Positions 45,122 to 56,600 of a stretch of DNA of 64,000 nucleotides are shown here, one piece after another. The stretch spans positions 231,353-295,352 of the forward strand of contig VIIQ02000714.1 of assembly GCA_007449985.2 (NCBI GenBank), given 5' to 3'. Each line of letters opens with the position of its first letter. Position 1 is the stretch's first letter. Position numbers and translations under genes: made by a program. Source of the stretch: Desmodesmus armatus (taxonomy: Eukaryota; Chlorophyta; Chlorophyceae; Sphaeropleales; Scenedesmaceae). The notes beneath the pieces are model-generated. The model was not told the DNA's origin and did not search any database. It saw nothing but the letters and a program-made list of their open reading frames with translations.

Positions 45122-46474
45122 AAGAAGGCAGCAGCAGGTGCAGTGTGCGGCACTTGTCAGCCACTACTAGGGTACAGGGTACACTTGGCTAAACCCTAAC
45201 TTTGACCGGTTCTCACTGGAGAGTGCGCACTTTCACCAAGGAGAGGCTGGCAAATGCTCAGGCTGCATGGATCTAGCAGGACTCCACCATAGATGTGTAT
45301 CCCCTGAAGAGTCCTTTCTGCACACCTGGGTCGAGGGTGCCCTCCTGCTCCATGATTGCAAACCAGTGCTGCTGCTAGAGGATCTGCAGCAGCAATGCCC
45401 CAGTGCTGAACGCGTCCCGTGCCTTTGCTTGTGCCCAGAGTGCACTGGAAGCTGAACAATTTGCCACTGTTTGCCTGGCCTTTTGACGCCGCTGCTTGTG
45501 TGCAGAATTATCGAGGTGACGGGGGTGATTCAGCTACGGAACAGCACGTCCTGCCAGGTGCGTTGATCTGCTGCTTGAACGTAGGGTTGTTTTGATGAGA
45601 TTGATTAGAACCAGCTGCGCGTAATCAAGGCTGGAAGTGCAGTCCACAGGAAGGGCACGTTGCAGATTGTGTCCGAGGTTGGGCTGTGTGTGCGCAAACG
45701 GCAGCAGGATGCATCTGCAACACGCAATCATGGCAGACGTATGAATTGCAATTGCGAATTGCGTGCGTGCTGCGTAACAGCATGCACTTTGAAACACTGA
45801 ACAGCTGCCATGCTGTTCACACCTGTCAGCCTGGCATGCACATACAAGCATGTTGCCCATTCTAAACAAATGCAGAAAAACCACTCTAGTTACCGTGATA
45901 AACACATCAGCACCCTGTCAGCCAGGGGCTGTGCTGACCTGTGCCCAGTACTGCTATGTACTGCCTGCAGATCGCCAACTGCCACTGCGCAGGACAGACA
46001 GCAGCAGCACTACCAGGAAGCAGTGCAGATGCCTCGTGCCAGGTGGGTTGAAAGGAATTGAGCACATTTGCAGTGCTGGGAATGCAGCTGCTGGGATCCC
46101 CAATCTCTCACAGCAGCAGGTGCTCAACCACACGCACGTACTCTGGAAAAATGACAGCACAGCAGCTGCGCCAACGCGCGCGCGCGCAGCGCGTGGACTG
46201 GGCATGCATGCCAGCACCAACAGCAGGCTGCTGGCTCATGCCCAGGAGGCAGTATACCCAAGACTAGTAAAACACACACCATGGGCCCATACACGCCTGT
46301 CGAGAAGGCAAGCAAAGCTTGCACATAACAGGCTGAGGCAAGCCCAGCACAGTGCACAGGAGTAGTGCGCAGCAGCAACAACACCTTGCATGCATGCACA
46401 CCCAAGAAAGCAGCAGCAGCTGGGTGCAGCTGCAAATGTGCTGCAGATGTGCCCTAGTGTGCCCCTCACCCCAC

Positions 46475-48737
46475 TCAACGAGCAAAGGCGTTGGGGTAAT
46501 CGCCCCCAGCCCCCACACACACACGGTGCTTCTCATCCAAGTAAGAAACACCCTGTGGGGTCTTCAGCATCTGCCACAGCTGAGGGAGCCCTGCCACATC
46601 CTTCTCCACATGCTGAGCCCAGCCATACGTAGGCAGATTGTAAAAGACCTTGCGCACCATGTCCTGCAACTTGGTGTGGTCATCAAGGAGGCTCCAATCC
46701 TCATACAGCTGGCACCTGAGGTGGTGCTTCACAGTACCAAACAGGTGCTCAATAGGCCTGTTCAAGTCATGGCTGTAGGAGGGCAGAGGCAGCTTACAGC
46801 CATTGACAAGGCAATCAATCGTGTCGGTGGGGTCATTGGGGTTCACCACCACTTCCCACGTGGCAGTTGCCTGGACGGCGTCATTGTCATAAGACAACCA
46901 GAAGTTATCAAGATTAGTTACTTTGTTCCACTCCTTGACTATGTGGTAGAGGTTGTTCTCAAATTCCTCCCTGGTCATCTTCCCTGCCTTGCGGCTGCCG
47001 TCTTGAATCTGCAGGGAAGCAAAAAGGAGGCGGGGCACGGGGAAGCTGCCTCAGTGGAAGTTCAGGGCGCTACGTGCCATGCGGGGGGAGGGGCTCAGGG
47101 TTGAGAAGTATGGCAGTGATGGGGCTGAGCTGTGGTTCCCTGATGGCACCTCCCTGCCAGTTGGCCACTACTCAGGAGAGTACCAGTTGCATTGGCGGCT
47201 CCAAGGGTGTCCCCGTGGCACCCCCCACCTGCGCGTGGCAACTAGCACAACAGTGCGGGACCCCTGTGATCTGTGGTGTGCCTTCTGTATGTACAGTGAG
47301 GAGGCATGGAGGCAGCAGGGCATGCGTGTGCTACCAGCCTGTGAGCTGAGCTTCATGGACCTGTTGAGGAGGTGGGGGGTGGACAGGGAGTTCAGCCTTC
47401 AGGTGGTGCCGGCTTTTTGGCCGTGGCCCATGGACTTCTTCCACATGCAGCAGGGGTACTTTGTGCAGGTGGATGGGAGGTGCCATTGGGTTGCTATGTA
47501 CCACCACAGCACATGGGTGGTGTTGTGGCGCGACATGATGCAGAACATGGCAGCAGTGCAGCAAGGTGGTCGGTTGGTGCGGGTGCACACAGAGGATCTT
47601 GGTAATGCTGACTGCATTGCTGTCGCCCTTGAGTCTGCGGCAATGGGCTACACCCTTGTGCTGACACCCTCATATAGTACAGCCCTAGTGCGCTGGGGTT
47701 CCTTTGATGTGCCCTATTTGCAGCTGCTGAAGTGGTTAGTTCCCAACTGCCAGGGTCACACTGACGGTTACGGCAATCACACAATTTCCCCAATGTAACA
47801 GGCTCACCTCGTACTCCATGTCCCGCTCTACCGCATTGCCATCCAGCCTTGTGTTGATGTGCCGTTGGATCTTGGTCGTCCCAGTGGTAAACTCCATGTA
47901 CACCACACCCCCTCTGTGCGCAAAGGCGGGGTGGGCGGTCACTGCAACAATGAACTTCACAGTGACATGCTTGTGGCCCTTTTTCAGCTTCCTCGGCACC
48001 ACATCAGAGAAGTTGAGGTCATGCTTGTCACACCAGACAAAAACATCAGACTCAGTGTACTTGTCGACAGTGAATGAAGACTCATCAATGTAAATGGTGT
48101 GGTTCAAGAATGCTGGCCAACCCTCTTGAATGCCCAAACAGTGCTTGGCGTAGTCCACACGCTCCTGCAATTCCTGTGTTGTGAAGGAGTGCTTGAAGAA
48201 CAGCTTGCGGCGCACAAGGGAGGGGTCAGCGTCGTGCATGGCATGCAGCAGCTGGTCTGAAAACTTGAGGCCGTTGTTGTTCATAATTTCCTTCAAACGG
48301 GGGCTCTCCCTGATGGCCTCTCCCAGGCTGGTGAAGTGTACCCTGTGCTGGACTGTGTTGCCCTTCACTTTCTCCTCAACAAGCTTCCCCTCCTTGCAAA
48401 TCTGAGCTGCTTCAAGAGCCTCCTTCTCGTTGCATTTGCGACTACGGCCAGACCTGTGTGCATCGTCCACACTCCCGTTCTCAATCCAATGACCCCACCA
48501 GGTGCGCAAGTAGTTGAAATCTTTGCTACCAATGAACTGCTGCTCGTCCTCTGGCAGCTGCTGATTGAGAGAGTCAAGAATGCCCTTCAGGGCATGGTGC
48601 GCCTTGGCAAAGTCTGGCCCAGCTTGCCCCAGAAACATGAAGCACAACATGCACCCCAACACCCTCACCCCCGTCTTTTTCCGGGCGTACTTGGTGCCCC
48701 TGACATGCTCTCGCAGCAATTCCTCTGCGCAGCGCAA
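46475..48737 (-). CDS. DDE transposase, copy 2
   Basis: Same gene model shifted by 3616 bases: exon 1 48737-47808, exon 2 47008-46475, 487 residues with no coding difference seen from copy 1. All catalytic motifs are present. Its intron carries the second copy of the nuclease-like ORF. Confidence 0.85.
47079..47798 (+). CDS. Vsr/DUF559-like nuclease candidate, copy 2
   Basis: Identical in translation to the ORF at 43463-44182 and placed the same way, antisense in the intron of transposase copy 2. Its preservation in both copies is expected from recent duplication and is not independent evidence of selection. Confidence 0.6.
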   Translation: MRGEGLRVEKYGSDGAELWFPDGTSLPVGHYSGEYQLHWRLQGCPRGTPHLRVATSTTVRDPCDLWCAFCMYSEEAWRQQGMRVLPACELSFMDLLRRWGVDREFSLQVVPAFWPWPMDFFHMQQGYFVQVDGRCHWVAMYHHSTWVVLWRDMMQNMAAVQQGGRLVRVHTEDLGNADCIAVALESAAMGYTLVLTPSYSTALVRWGSFDVPYLQLLKWLVPNCQGHTDGYGNHTISPM

Positions 48738-48841
48738 AAGAAGGCAGCAGCAGGTGCAGTGTGCGGCACTTGTCAGCCACTACTAGGGTACAGGGTACAC
48801 TTGGCTAAACCCTAACTTTGACCGGTTCTCACTGGAGAGTG

Positions 48842-49516
48842 CAGTGGGGCAAAAAGTAACTTGTCTAGTTTCAGGGCGCGTGTGGCGGGACCTGCGCTGT
48901 ATCAAGCAAAACTACTTGATATATCTGATACCCTGGGACTTTGCTCGGGGGCTCTAGCTGCTGCTGGCTATTGGTCATCCGTCCACATCGCCTAACAACC
49001 TTGGCTGCCAGGATTCGAACTGTAAGGGGGAACGTGGGTGCTGTGCAAACGTTCAAGTGTCTTGGGCGCCTGTTGGTGGCAGTGCGTGGTGTGAGTGTGC
49101 AGGTCGTTGGCCAGCTGCTGCTTGATCGACAGGTTGATCTGCCTGCGCTGCAGCTGCTGCTGTGCGCTGCCTCAAATTTGTCTCTTTACTGCATTCTTTC
49201 CTGTACATCAGCTATCTCCCCTGGCCAGCGCTGCATTGCGTGTGCAGCAAGGCAGTGTCCCCCCAGACACTGACAGTTGGGCTTTTGCAGCTGCTTGTGT
49301 GGAGCCTGGCAGTGCAGCAGTCGACCCCAGTTTGGTCAAACGGCCCTATCCTGCCCTCAGCACAGGACTCGTGTTCATACAGGTGTGCTGTTACAGGTGT
49401 GTGCCTGCTACTGAAACATGCTGGCAGCCCCTAGCTCTAGCTTGCTGCCTGCTGCTGGCTGCACCACAAGCAAAGTCAAGGTTATTGGCTGTGCCAAGTT
49501 ACTTTTTGCCCCACTG
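48842..49516 (+). repeat. Terminal repeat A2 with inverted ends
   Basis: 675 bases, matching A1. It is followed by GGTCCC, whose GGT repeats the three bases before A1. Confidence 0.8.
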
Positions 49517-49842
49517 GGTCCCAACGCTGACAGTTGGCGTGTTGTCATCCTTGCAGGAGCCACATTTTGATGTATCAGGGATGCATCAGTATGAGAGATC
49601 ACTTACAAATGGTTAGTGTCTCTGTGTTTGGGCTTCTTGCAAAGTGCACTATGTTCAATTACGACACAACAGCGTAACCGCCTGCCTAGGACGTAGATTC
49701 TTCCTTGCTGCATGTACAGGTAAGGGTTACTTGATGCGTACCAGTCTAATTCTGCGGACCAAAACAGCTGAGCCTATCGACGCTTCCTTTGCAATTGTTG
49801 ATTCATTCGGCATGTGAGCACAACACAGTTGTATCAACATAC
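49517..49842. other. Right flank of the transposon, probable promoter of the following gene
   Basis: Contains no recognisable repeat or gene. It should hold the promoter of the hydrolase-like gene starting at 49843. The insertion of the element about 330 bases from the start codon could influence that gene. Confidence 0.4.
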
Positions 49843-51738
49843 ATGCGCGGTGTAGTGTTTGCACTGCTGCTGCTTGGCACAATCCAAGCAGCGAGCGGGG
49901 CGGGAAGGCATCTCTCAGGGCAGCAAGCTCCCCTGCACAGCAAGCAAACTCCTATGAGCCAAGTGAGGCGTTGCACGGATCTCAAGCATTAATGAAGTCT
50001 TATAAATGCCAAAACGACGATCTGTGTCCCTAACAATCCTTCAACAACGCCGTGCAGGTTTCGAAGCTGCTTCCTCGACCCGAGGCCCCTGGCATCGTTA
50101 CGGGCTACGCCAGCAGGGCTATTGGGGTGGATGCAGACCCTTCGAAAGTATAAGAAGCACTTGGTGAGTCGTGTGGGCGTGTGACTGTTGCAAAAGCGTG
50201 AGCCAATGGTGTGGCTGACGAACTGATGGATCGATGCCATAATGCCATGTCCGGATGATGATGCCGCTGAACACGCCAGCCGCTATTTCCCGATCAAAAA
50301 CACGGTTTTGATATTGCTGAACTACTTTAAATCCATCACTTGGCCGCTACATGCAGAGACTGTGACCCCCGACATATATTTGTCATCGCCTGGCGAGCTT
50401 CCATGCGAGCGGCCAGCTCTGCGGAAGGCTCCAAGGAAGCTCAATGACGTTCAATGGAGCGCCGAAGTCCTGCCCAACAAGCAGGTTCGGTTGACCATCA
50501 GCCACGAGCCAATCAAGGGTGTCACAGGACAGATGCTGGAATGGGCTTGGAGACAGCCACACCTTATGGTCAAAGGCCCTGGCAGCGACAACGAGCAACC
50601 ACTGTGAGTGGCAGCAGGGAACAGTTTACTTTCAGCATACAGCATGTTTCCTCGCTGGCCGAGCGCGTAAGAAAGGTCCTCTCACATGCGTGTGCTGACA
50701 GTAGCTGTTAGCAGCAGATGTCAGTACTTGGGCTTCTTGTGGTGTGGGGCCCTGACGGTGTGCACTACGGTGTGCAGCCAATCATGCACGTGCTGTTATC
50801 ACATGACCTGATGTGTGCTGCACGCTGCTACTGGAAGGCTCATCATTGCAGCTGCTGCTGAACATGTGCAGCCCTGCAAAATGTAGCACACCCCAAAGCT
50901 TCCTGCAACTCACCATGTGTTACTTCACAAACTCACCCCCCTTACAGCTGCTGGCCAGCAGCTGCCATGCAGCACCATCAAAACCTACTACAATACACTG
51001 CACTGACAGAGCCAGCGAGCACCATCCAGCACTTCAGGCATAACCTGTAGACATGTGTCCGTCCTCACACACCCTTCCACCCTTCTGTGCTGCAGGTACC
51101 TGTTTCAGCACCCCATCGACCATGTCATCTTCACTCCAATTGACACACCAGCCCCCGTCACCATCTTCGCTGTGCCAGAAGCCCCTGCAACTGGCACCGA
51201 AATGCGCCTGCGCAGCTTCTTTGGCACAGGCTGCACCTCCAAGCGCACAGGCCCTGCAGGCCGCCGCAGGTATAGTGTCAACTGCCCCCCAGGCCGGACC
51301 AGCACCCGCCGTGCCTTCACCTGTTCCTCTCCGACAAACGCCCTGCGCTCGGTGCCTTCCATCAACGCCCAGTACATCTACTTTGCTTCCCTGGAGCCCA
51401 CTAACCTCACAGTGGTTGGGATGTGGGACACCATACAAGCCTGGAGCCTTACCCACATTCTGACGGAGGTCGGAGATCGCCTATTTTGCACGACGACATA
51501 TGTCTTCGGATCGGACTCAGAACTTGGGGCTGTTTCCAACGAGGTTGTGTTGAGAGACACGCTGGGAGCCAACACAAACGGCAACATACAGGCCGCGTTG
51601 CCTTTCTGGGCCGCACACGAGGTTCAGGAGTTTGGGTTTTACCCCCAGTGGCTGCCGGATGTTTTCTACACCTATACATGTTCCACACCGTCAAGCCTTG
51701 ATAGCCTTGATATGGTAGGTGTCGCGCGCCGGTGCTGA
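49843..51738 (+). CDS. Secreted DAPG hydrolase (PhlG)-like protein, four exons
   Basis: Proposed exons are 49843-49962, 50058-50147, 50359-50603 and 51096-51738, about 365 residues, with all phases compatible. The acceptor at 50359 is the least sure. A signal peptide (MRGVVFALLLLGTIQAASGA) opens the protein. Recognisable PhlG-family parts are IKGVTGQMLEWAW (the 'GITPEMLDWWF' region), LYLFQHPIDHVIF (the HPxDH motif with the first zinc-binding His) and, near the end, AAHEVQEFGFYPQWLP with HxxxE, the pair that binds zinc in PhlG together with an upstream His and Glu. The bacterial enzyme cleaves a C-C bond in 2,4-diacetylphloroglucinol; here substrate and activity are unknown. A possible further donor (ATG-GTAGGT) at 51714 means the C-terminus could differ. 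Transfer from bacteria is possible, but introns show it is long domesticated. Confidence 0.65.
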
Positions 51739-53190
51739 AAGGTGATGGCTGTGGGAGGTGTGAGTGAAGTGGCGTGCTGCTTACGTCACTACATCCATCG
51801 GGTCCAGGGATGTATTACATGGATATGCCATATTCAGACCGGTTTCATGCACGGATGCTGAGTGACGTTTGGTGGGGTGGTGGGTGATGTACTGTGTGGG
51901 GTGTGTGACTGAGATAAGGTGCTGCTGCAGCAGGAGGGATGCGTTGAGGACGGTATCGTTCGCGGATGCTGAGATATGTTTGCTTGGGCGATGGGTGATG
52001 GGCAGGCCTGGTAATGGGTGATGTACTGTGTGGGGGGTGTGATTGAGGGGACGCGCTGCTGCAGCAGAGGGATGAAACGAGTGCGATTTTGTGCACGCAT
52101 GCTGAGTGACGTTTGCTTGGGTGATGGGTGATGGGGTACCTGCAGCTGACAGATGCGATGTGGGGCCTGGCCTGTTGAATGGTGGTGGTTGACAATTTGA
52201 TAAAGTGGCGGTGTTTGGCAAGACAATTTGATTTTGGGATACCGTCACGGTACAGTGTTATCATAAGTTGTACTACTGCCGGGCATAAATGCATGCGCTG
52301 TGAGGTGTGATGTGCTACTTTGGAGTTGTCAGATTGTATGACGCGACGGGAATGTTGCAGCCTGAACCAGCGCAGGCTGTGGGTGGCCTCTCAGTTATCT
52401 TATGTACAGGGTAATACATGATACTGCCGTTCTTGCATAACACTGCCGCTCACAAGAGGTATGCAAGTGTGGGGCAGGGCAAGCGGCCCCCGAAGTCAAT
52501 CTGTGTGTTGTTCAGGAACAGGCCGGGGGGGGGGGAGTCGTTCTGCAGGAGCGGTTGCTGGGGAGGACTGTGATGGGCAGCGGTGTCGTCTGTTGCGTTG
52601 CATTGCTTTGTTTTTGACCTGGTGGGCTGTCTAGAACCCGTGTTGACCTTGGCATGCCTGGTGTCTTGGCACTGCGCTGTGTGTTACTACTTTGCAATCA
52701 TTACGACAGTGTCTTGGTGCTATCGTAGTATGCAGAACTTCTGAGTGTTGATACGTATCATGTATACTATGCAGCTGTAGATACTATGCAGCTGCATTGG
52801 TTTGCTTGGGCAGGTTATGGGTCTCCGTGCCACCATCGTGCACCTTCTGACTCTGTTGGCTATGTGGCCAGTGACTTGTGCCACATGTGTCATGTGCGTG
52901 GCGGGGGCAGGAGCAAGGGTTCACTGCCGTATAAGTGCTCCCTCTGTTTTGCCCTGGTTGACCCAGTGGGTTGACCACTGTGTTGGTACTACCGTACCGC
53001 AGTGCGTTGAGAAAGTGGGGTTGGGTGATGGTTGGCTAGGCCGCAAGAGCCCCCGGGGCCGGGCTTGCCGCTAGTGCTGACGTTGGGACTGTGCATGTCT
53101 CACACAGCTTGTGGGGTCCTGGCCCGTACCTCACTGCAACGTGGACGCCATACCTGTACCTCGGTACCTCGGTTCATCCTCGTGATCTGT
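51739..53190. other. Intergenic with a short tandem repeat; upstream remnant of the LINE possible
   Basis: 51843-52137 holds two and a half copies of a roughly 120-130-bp repeat (GATGCTGAGTGACGTTTGCT-like start; GGGTGATGTACTGTGTGGGG; CTGCTGCAGCAG). Further right, 52780-53100 has no secure gene, though it may belong to the degraded upstream part of the LINE. Confidence 0.5.
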
Positions 53191-55000
53191 TCACGTGCAG
53201 CAGGACGGCAGCCTACGCTGCCTCGACGCAGAGCCAGACCTGCCACCGGACGCGGCGCTGTCGCCGTGCTGCGTGGTGTTTGCCCCCTTGGGCGGCCCCC
53301 GCGGACAGCACAAGCAGCGGCAGCAGCAGCCAGGGGGGGAGCCAAGGGACCCTCCGGCGGCATACTATCTGGTAGGGCGGTGGGATGAGATTCAGGTAGA
53401 CCCCAACATCTGGGTTTTGGGCCTGACTTGCCACTGCCACGGTATTCGGTCAAGGAAGCCACCCGCAGGCTAGTGCAGCTCAGCTGCAGATCACAGCGTG
53501 GCTGGGTCCCAGCAGTGGGGGTACGGCCGCGCTTGTGGCGGGATAGTGAAGGCACCCTGGCACCGGGCTCCGCCCTGCAGCAGCTTGAAGGGAAGCACAA
53601 GCGCAGCTTTGGAGAGATGATGCAGGCGGGCTTCAACAGCGGCAGCTCCAGCCGCAGCATCACCACTGCCGACCAGATGGCAGCGTATGATGCCCCCTGG
53701 ATGCACGCCAGCCCAGCTCGCCAGCATGTCCGGCAGCGAGTGACAGACAGGGCAGCTACAGCAGCAGGGTCGCAGCCGACAGCCTGGCGACAACAGCAGG
53801 ACTTGCAGCACGTCGCTGCCCCAGCTGTGGATGACAGCAAGGACCCTCTGGAGCGGGGCCTGCCGCCTGCTGCACCAGCCGACTCAGACTGGGTGGCAGC
53901 ATACCGCCGGGCTGCTGACAAGCGCCTGCCGCGGCCGCTGAGGGTCTTTGGGTGGCAGATGCTCCATGCAGCCGTCATGGTTGGGGGCGGTAGGGTGTAT
54001 GCTGCCACTAACATACAGGAGTTGCTGAGGTGCTGCTGCCCGCAACCGCAGTGCCAACCGGGGCAGCAGCACCCTCCACAGCAGCAACAGCAGCAACAGC
54101 TGGGCCAGGCTGGGGGGTGCAACACCAGCAACAGCAGCAGGGAAAGGTTGGGGAGGGAGGGCTGCTGCAGCCGCCGCCAACGCAGGCAGGCATGCTGCAG
54201 CAAGGGCAAGGTGGCGGTGGGGAAACACATCAGCAACTGCCACAGCAGCAGCAGCAGCTCCAGCAGCAATTGCAGGCTCCAGCTCCGAGCCCGGACAGCT
54301 ACCAGCTCGAGTCTCTGTCCCACCTCTTTGTGCAGTGCCCGGTGGCAGTGGCCGTATGGGCGTGGTTTGCGCAGGTGTGGCACAGGGTGCAGCCAGGGGA
54401 AACGGTAGACTTTAGCAGCACCCGCATCCTATTGCTGGATGACAGCTCGGTGTGGCAGCCACCAGCGCAGCTGCGCCAGTTGTGGACTTACCTACGCCTG
54501 CTGCTGCTTGAGTCCTTCTGGGTGGTTCGGTGTGCCAGTGAGGGCCGCCCGTACAGCAGTGCGGCTGTCACCCATAGGTTTTTTTTTTCCAGGGTGAGCA
54601 AGTTACAAGAGCGGAGTCAAGCAACAGAAGCTACCCCTCAAAGGCTCTGGCAAGAGGATGGCGCAACCTGACCGGCGCCACCCTGTGAAGGGGCAAACCA
54701 CCACCCTCACCACATGGTCAAATGAGCGGCGCATTGCAGCGCAGCCTGCTGAAAGCAGACACCAGGGCTCCACCACGCACCCATAGGTTTAGGGCAGCAC
54801 TGCAGCAACAGCTCTCGCAGGACTGGCTCAGGACACAAGGGGACATCCGCCTGAACTCTGGGGTGCCTTTGTCTTGGCTCCGGGGCCGCAACCCTGAGCT
54901 GCTGCCGGAGCGGTTCGCCGCCAAATGGCAGCAGCCGGGGGTGCTGTACGCAGTGGGGGATGGCACAGGGCCCCGCCTTGTGCTGCCAGGGGATGCTTGA
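53191..55000 (+). mobile_element. LINE (L1-like non-LTR retrotransposon) 3' fragment
   Basis: Only the C-terminal region of ORF2 is present, spread over three frames (53195-53440, 53428-54070 and 54030-54580, then 54784-55000). This indicates frameshifts. The zf-RVT region is visible: RPLRVFGWQMLHAAVMVGGG, a CCCPQPQC cysteine cluster with a Gln-rich insertion, then ESLSHLFVQCPVAVAVWAW, the classical HLFxxCPxAxxVW ending. The reverse transcriptase palm itself is missing. The terminal 70 codons (LQQQLSQDWLRTQGDIRLN) are separated from the rest by a retroposon insertion at 54582-54777. A dead, 5'-truncated copy. Confidence 0.8.
54582..54777 (-). mobile_element. Short poly(A) retroposon inserted in the LINE, copy 1
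   Basis: About 196 bases on the minus strand, beginning GGGTGCGTGGTGGAGCCC and ending CACCCTGG plus A10. It is flanked by a 13-bp target duplication (CACCCATAGGTTT at 54569-54581 and 54778-54790). It splits the LINE reading frame between codons for THR and FRAALQQ. There is no coding capacity and no convincing tRNA A/B boxes; the length suggests a SINE mobilised by a LINE. Confidence 0.8.
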
Positions 55001-55356
55001 TGGGCCTCTTCTGGGAGTGGGGGTCCTTGGACGGGACATTTTGGGGCCACCAAAACATACAATCTACAAAAAAATGGGGGTGGGCTTCTGCTGCTGCGAT
55101 GCAGTAGGGATGGGGGTTGGGGTTTGGTTTCAGCGTTAGTGGTGAGTGGTTTTGTGCATACTTTGGGGGGCAGGTTCATGCTACCAGCCAAGGTTGGTGT
55201 GTACACCCCGGCAGGGGGTGCTAGTGACTTAGCCATTGTGCCGCCTTGCGCGGCGTTCCGTTCCAGGCGAGTTTAGTAGCCGTGTGGTGCCACTTTGCTT
55301 TTGTATAGTTTCTGCAGTACCGCCTGCGTGACAGCCGGCAGTGACTAGCGTAGACA
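55001..55356. other. LINE 3' UTR and flank, no gene
   Basis: This probably includes the 3' UTR of the LINE. G-rich runs and a CTACAAAAAAATGGGGGTGG stretch are seen; no coding region. Confidence 0.4.
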
Positions 55357-55434
55357 GCCTCTTGCCAGAGCCTTTGAGGGGTAGCTTCTGTTGCTTGACT
55401 CCGCTCTTGTAACTTGCTCACCCTGAAAAAAAAA
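55357..55434 (+). mobile_element. Short poly(A) retroposon, copy 2, 5'-truncated
   Basis: 78 bases matching the 3' end of the family (GCCTTTGAGGGGTAGCTTCT to CACCCTGAAAAAAAAAA). It is flanked by a 13-bp target duplication ACTAGCGTAGACA at 55344 and 55435. 5' truncation with poly(A) and target duplication is the signature of target-primed reverse transcription. Confidence 0.85.
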
Positions 55435-55451
55435 ACTAGCGTAGACAATTT

Positions 55452-55655
55452 GCGGGTGCGTGGTGGAGCCCTGGTGTCTGCTTTCAGCAGGCTGCGCTGC
55501 AATGCGCCGCTCAGTTGACCATGTGGTGAGGGTGGTGGTTTGCCCCTTCACAGGGTGGCGCCGGTCAGGTTGCGCCATCCTCTTGCCAGAGCCTTTGAGG
55601 GGTAGCTTCTGTTGCTTGACTCCGCTCTTGTAACTTGCTCACCCTGAAAAAAAAA
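55452..55655 (+). mobile_element. Short poly(A) retroposon, copy 3, full length
   Basis: About 204 bases, matching copy 1 (minus strand) along its whole length and ending in A9. It abuts the first unit of the 137-bp satellite at 55656. Its own target duplication is not clear. Confidence 0.8.
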
Positions 55656-56600
55656 TTGAGTCAGAGAGCGGCGCGTAGCGTTGGGTTGACGGCGGCGGAT
55701 GGTGCGCAGCGGTGGTGGTCCGCAAAAATCATCTGGTTGGCTCTAGTGAAAGACAAAAATAGTGTCTTCAAGCGTACCAACATGCACCCCAATTGAGTCA
55801 GAGAGCGGCGCGTAGCGTTGGGTTGACGGCGGCGGATGGTGCGCAGCGGTGGTGGTCCGCAAAAATCATCTGGTTGGCTCTAGTGAAAGACAAAAATAGT
55901 GTCTTCAAGCGTACCAACATGCACCCCAATTGAGTCAGAGAGCGGCGCGTAGCGTTGGGTTGACGGCGGCGGATGGTGCGCAGCGGTGGTGGTCCGCAAA
56001 AATCATCTGGTTGGCTCTAGTGAAAGACAAAAATAGTGTCTTCAAGCGTACCAACATGCACCCCAATTGAGTCAGAGAGCGGCGCGTAGCGTTGGGTTGA
56101 CGGCGGCGGATGGTGCGCAGCGGTGGTGGTCCGCAAAAATCATCTGGTTGGCTCTAGTGAAAGACAAAAATAGTGTCTTCAAGCGTACCAACATGCACCC
56201 CAATTGAGTCAGAGAGCGGCGCGTAGCGTTGGGTTGACGGCGGCGGATGGTGCGCAGCGGTGGTGGTCCGCAAAAATCATCTGGTTGGCTCTAGTGGAAG
56301 ACAAAAATAGTGTCTTCAAGCGTACCAACATGCACCCCAATTGAGTCAGAGAGCGGCGCGTAGCGTTGGGTTGACGGCGGCGGATGGTGCGCAGCGGTGG
56401 TGGTCCGCAAAAATCATCTGGTTGGCTCTAGTGAAAGACAGAAATAGTGTCTTCAAGCGTACCAACATGCACCCCAATTGAGTCAGAGAGCGGCGCGTAG
56501 CGTTGGGTTGATGGCGGCGGATGGTGCGCAGCGGTGGTGGTCCGCAAAAATCATCTGGTTGGCTCTAGTGAAAGACAAAAATAGTGTTCATCTGTACCTG
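55656..56600. repeat. 137-bp satellite, 6.8 near-identical tandem copies
   Basis: Units start at 55656, 55793, 55930, 56067, 56204, 56341 and 56478 with TTGAGTCAGAGAGCGGCGCG. The last is cut at about 56590 (AGTGTTCATC instead of AGTGTCTTCAAG). Units differ by single bases (for example AGTGGAAGAC in unit 5, ACAGAAATAG in unit 6). Such homogeneity implies very recent amplification. Confidence 0.95.

Larger units (their letters stand above)
45228..48841. repeat. Second internal unit B2 of the composite element
   Basis: Direct tandem copy of 41612-45225, separated from it by the dinucleotide CG at 45226-45227. Substitutions include GCAAGCCAG/GCAAACCAG, ATCGAAGTG/ATCGAGGTG and GTGACAAAC/GTGATAAAC. 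B starts CACTTTC and ends GAGAGTG, a very short imperfect inverted repeat that may hint B was once a separate element. Confidence 0.85.
40937..49516. mobile_element. Composite DNA transposon with A-B-B-A structure
   Basis: Total 8,580 bases. Terminal direct repeats A1 (40937-41611) and A2 (48842-49516) are both exactly 675 bases and nearly identical. Each A begins CAGTGGGGCAAAAAG and ends with the inverse, CTTTTTGCCCCACTG, a 22-base inverted repeat in full, so the whole element also has inverted ends. The internal unit B occurs twice in direct tandem (41612-45225 and 45228-48841; offset 3616). The two copies differ at only a handful of bases. GGT precedes A1 and follows A2, consistent with a 3-bp target duplication. 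Each B encodes a split DDE transposase (minus) and a nuclease-like ORF (plus). Near-identity implies recent activity, or a tandem misassembly of B. Confidence 0.85.

Noticed and set aside
40937..49516. LTR retrotransposon interpretation of A-B-B-A
   Set aside because: The 675-bp repeats do not start TG or end CA, have inverted ends, and the interior encodes a DDE transposase with no gag, RT or integrase motifs.
53100..54383. 427-codon minus-strand frame
   Set aside because: Antisense of the LINE ORF2 fragment; the plus strand has the zf-RVT motif.
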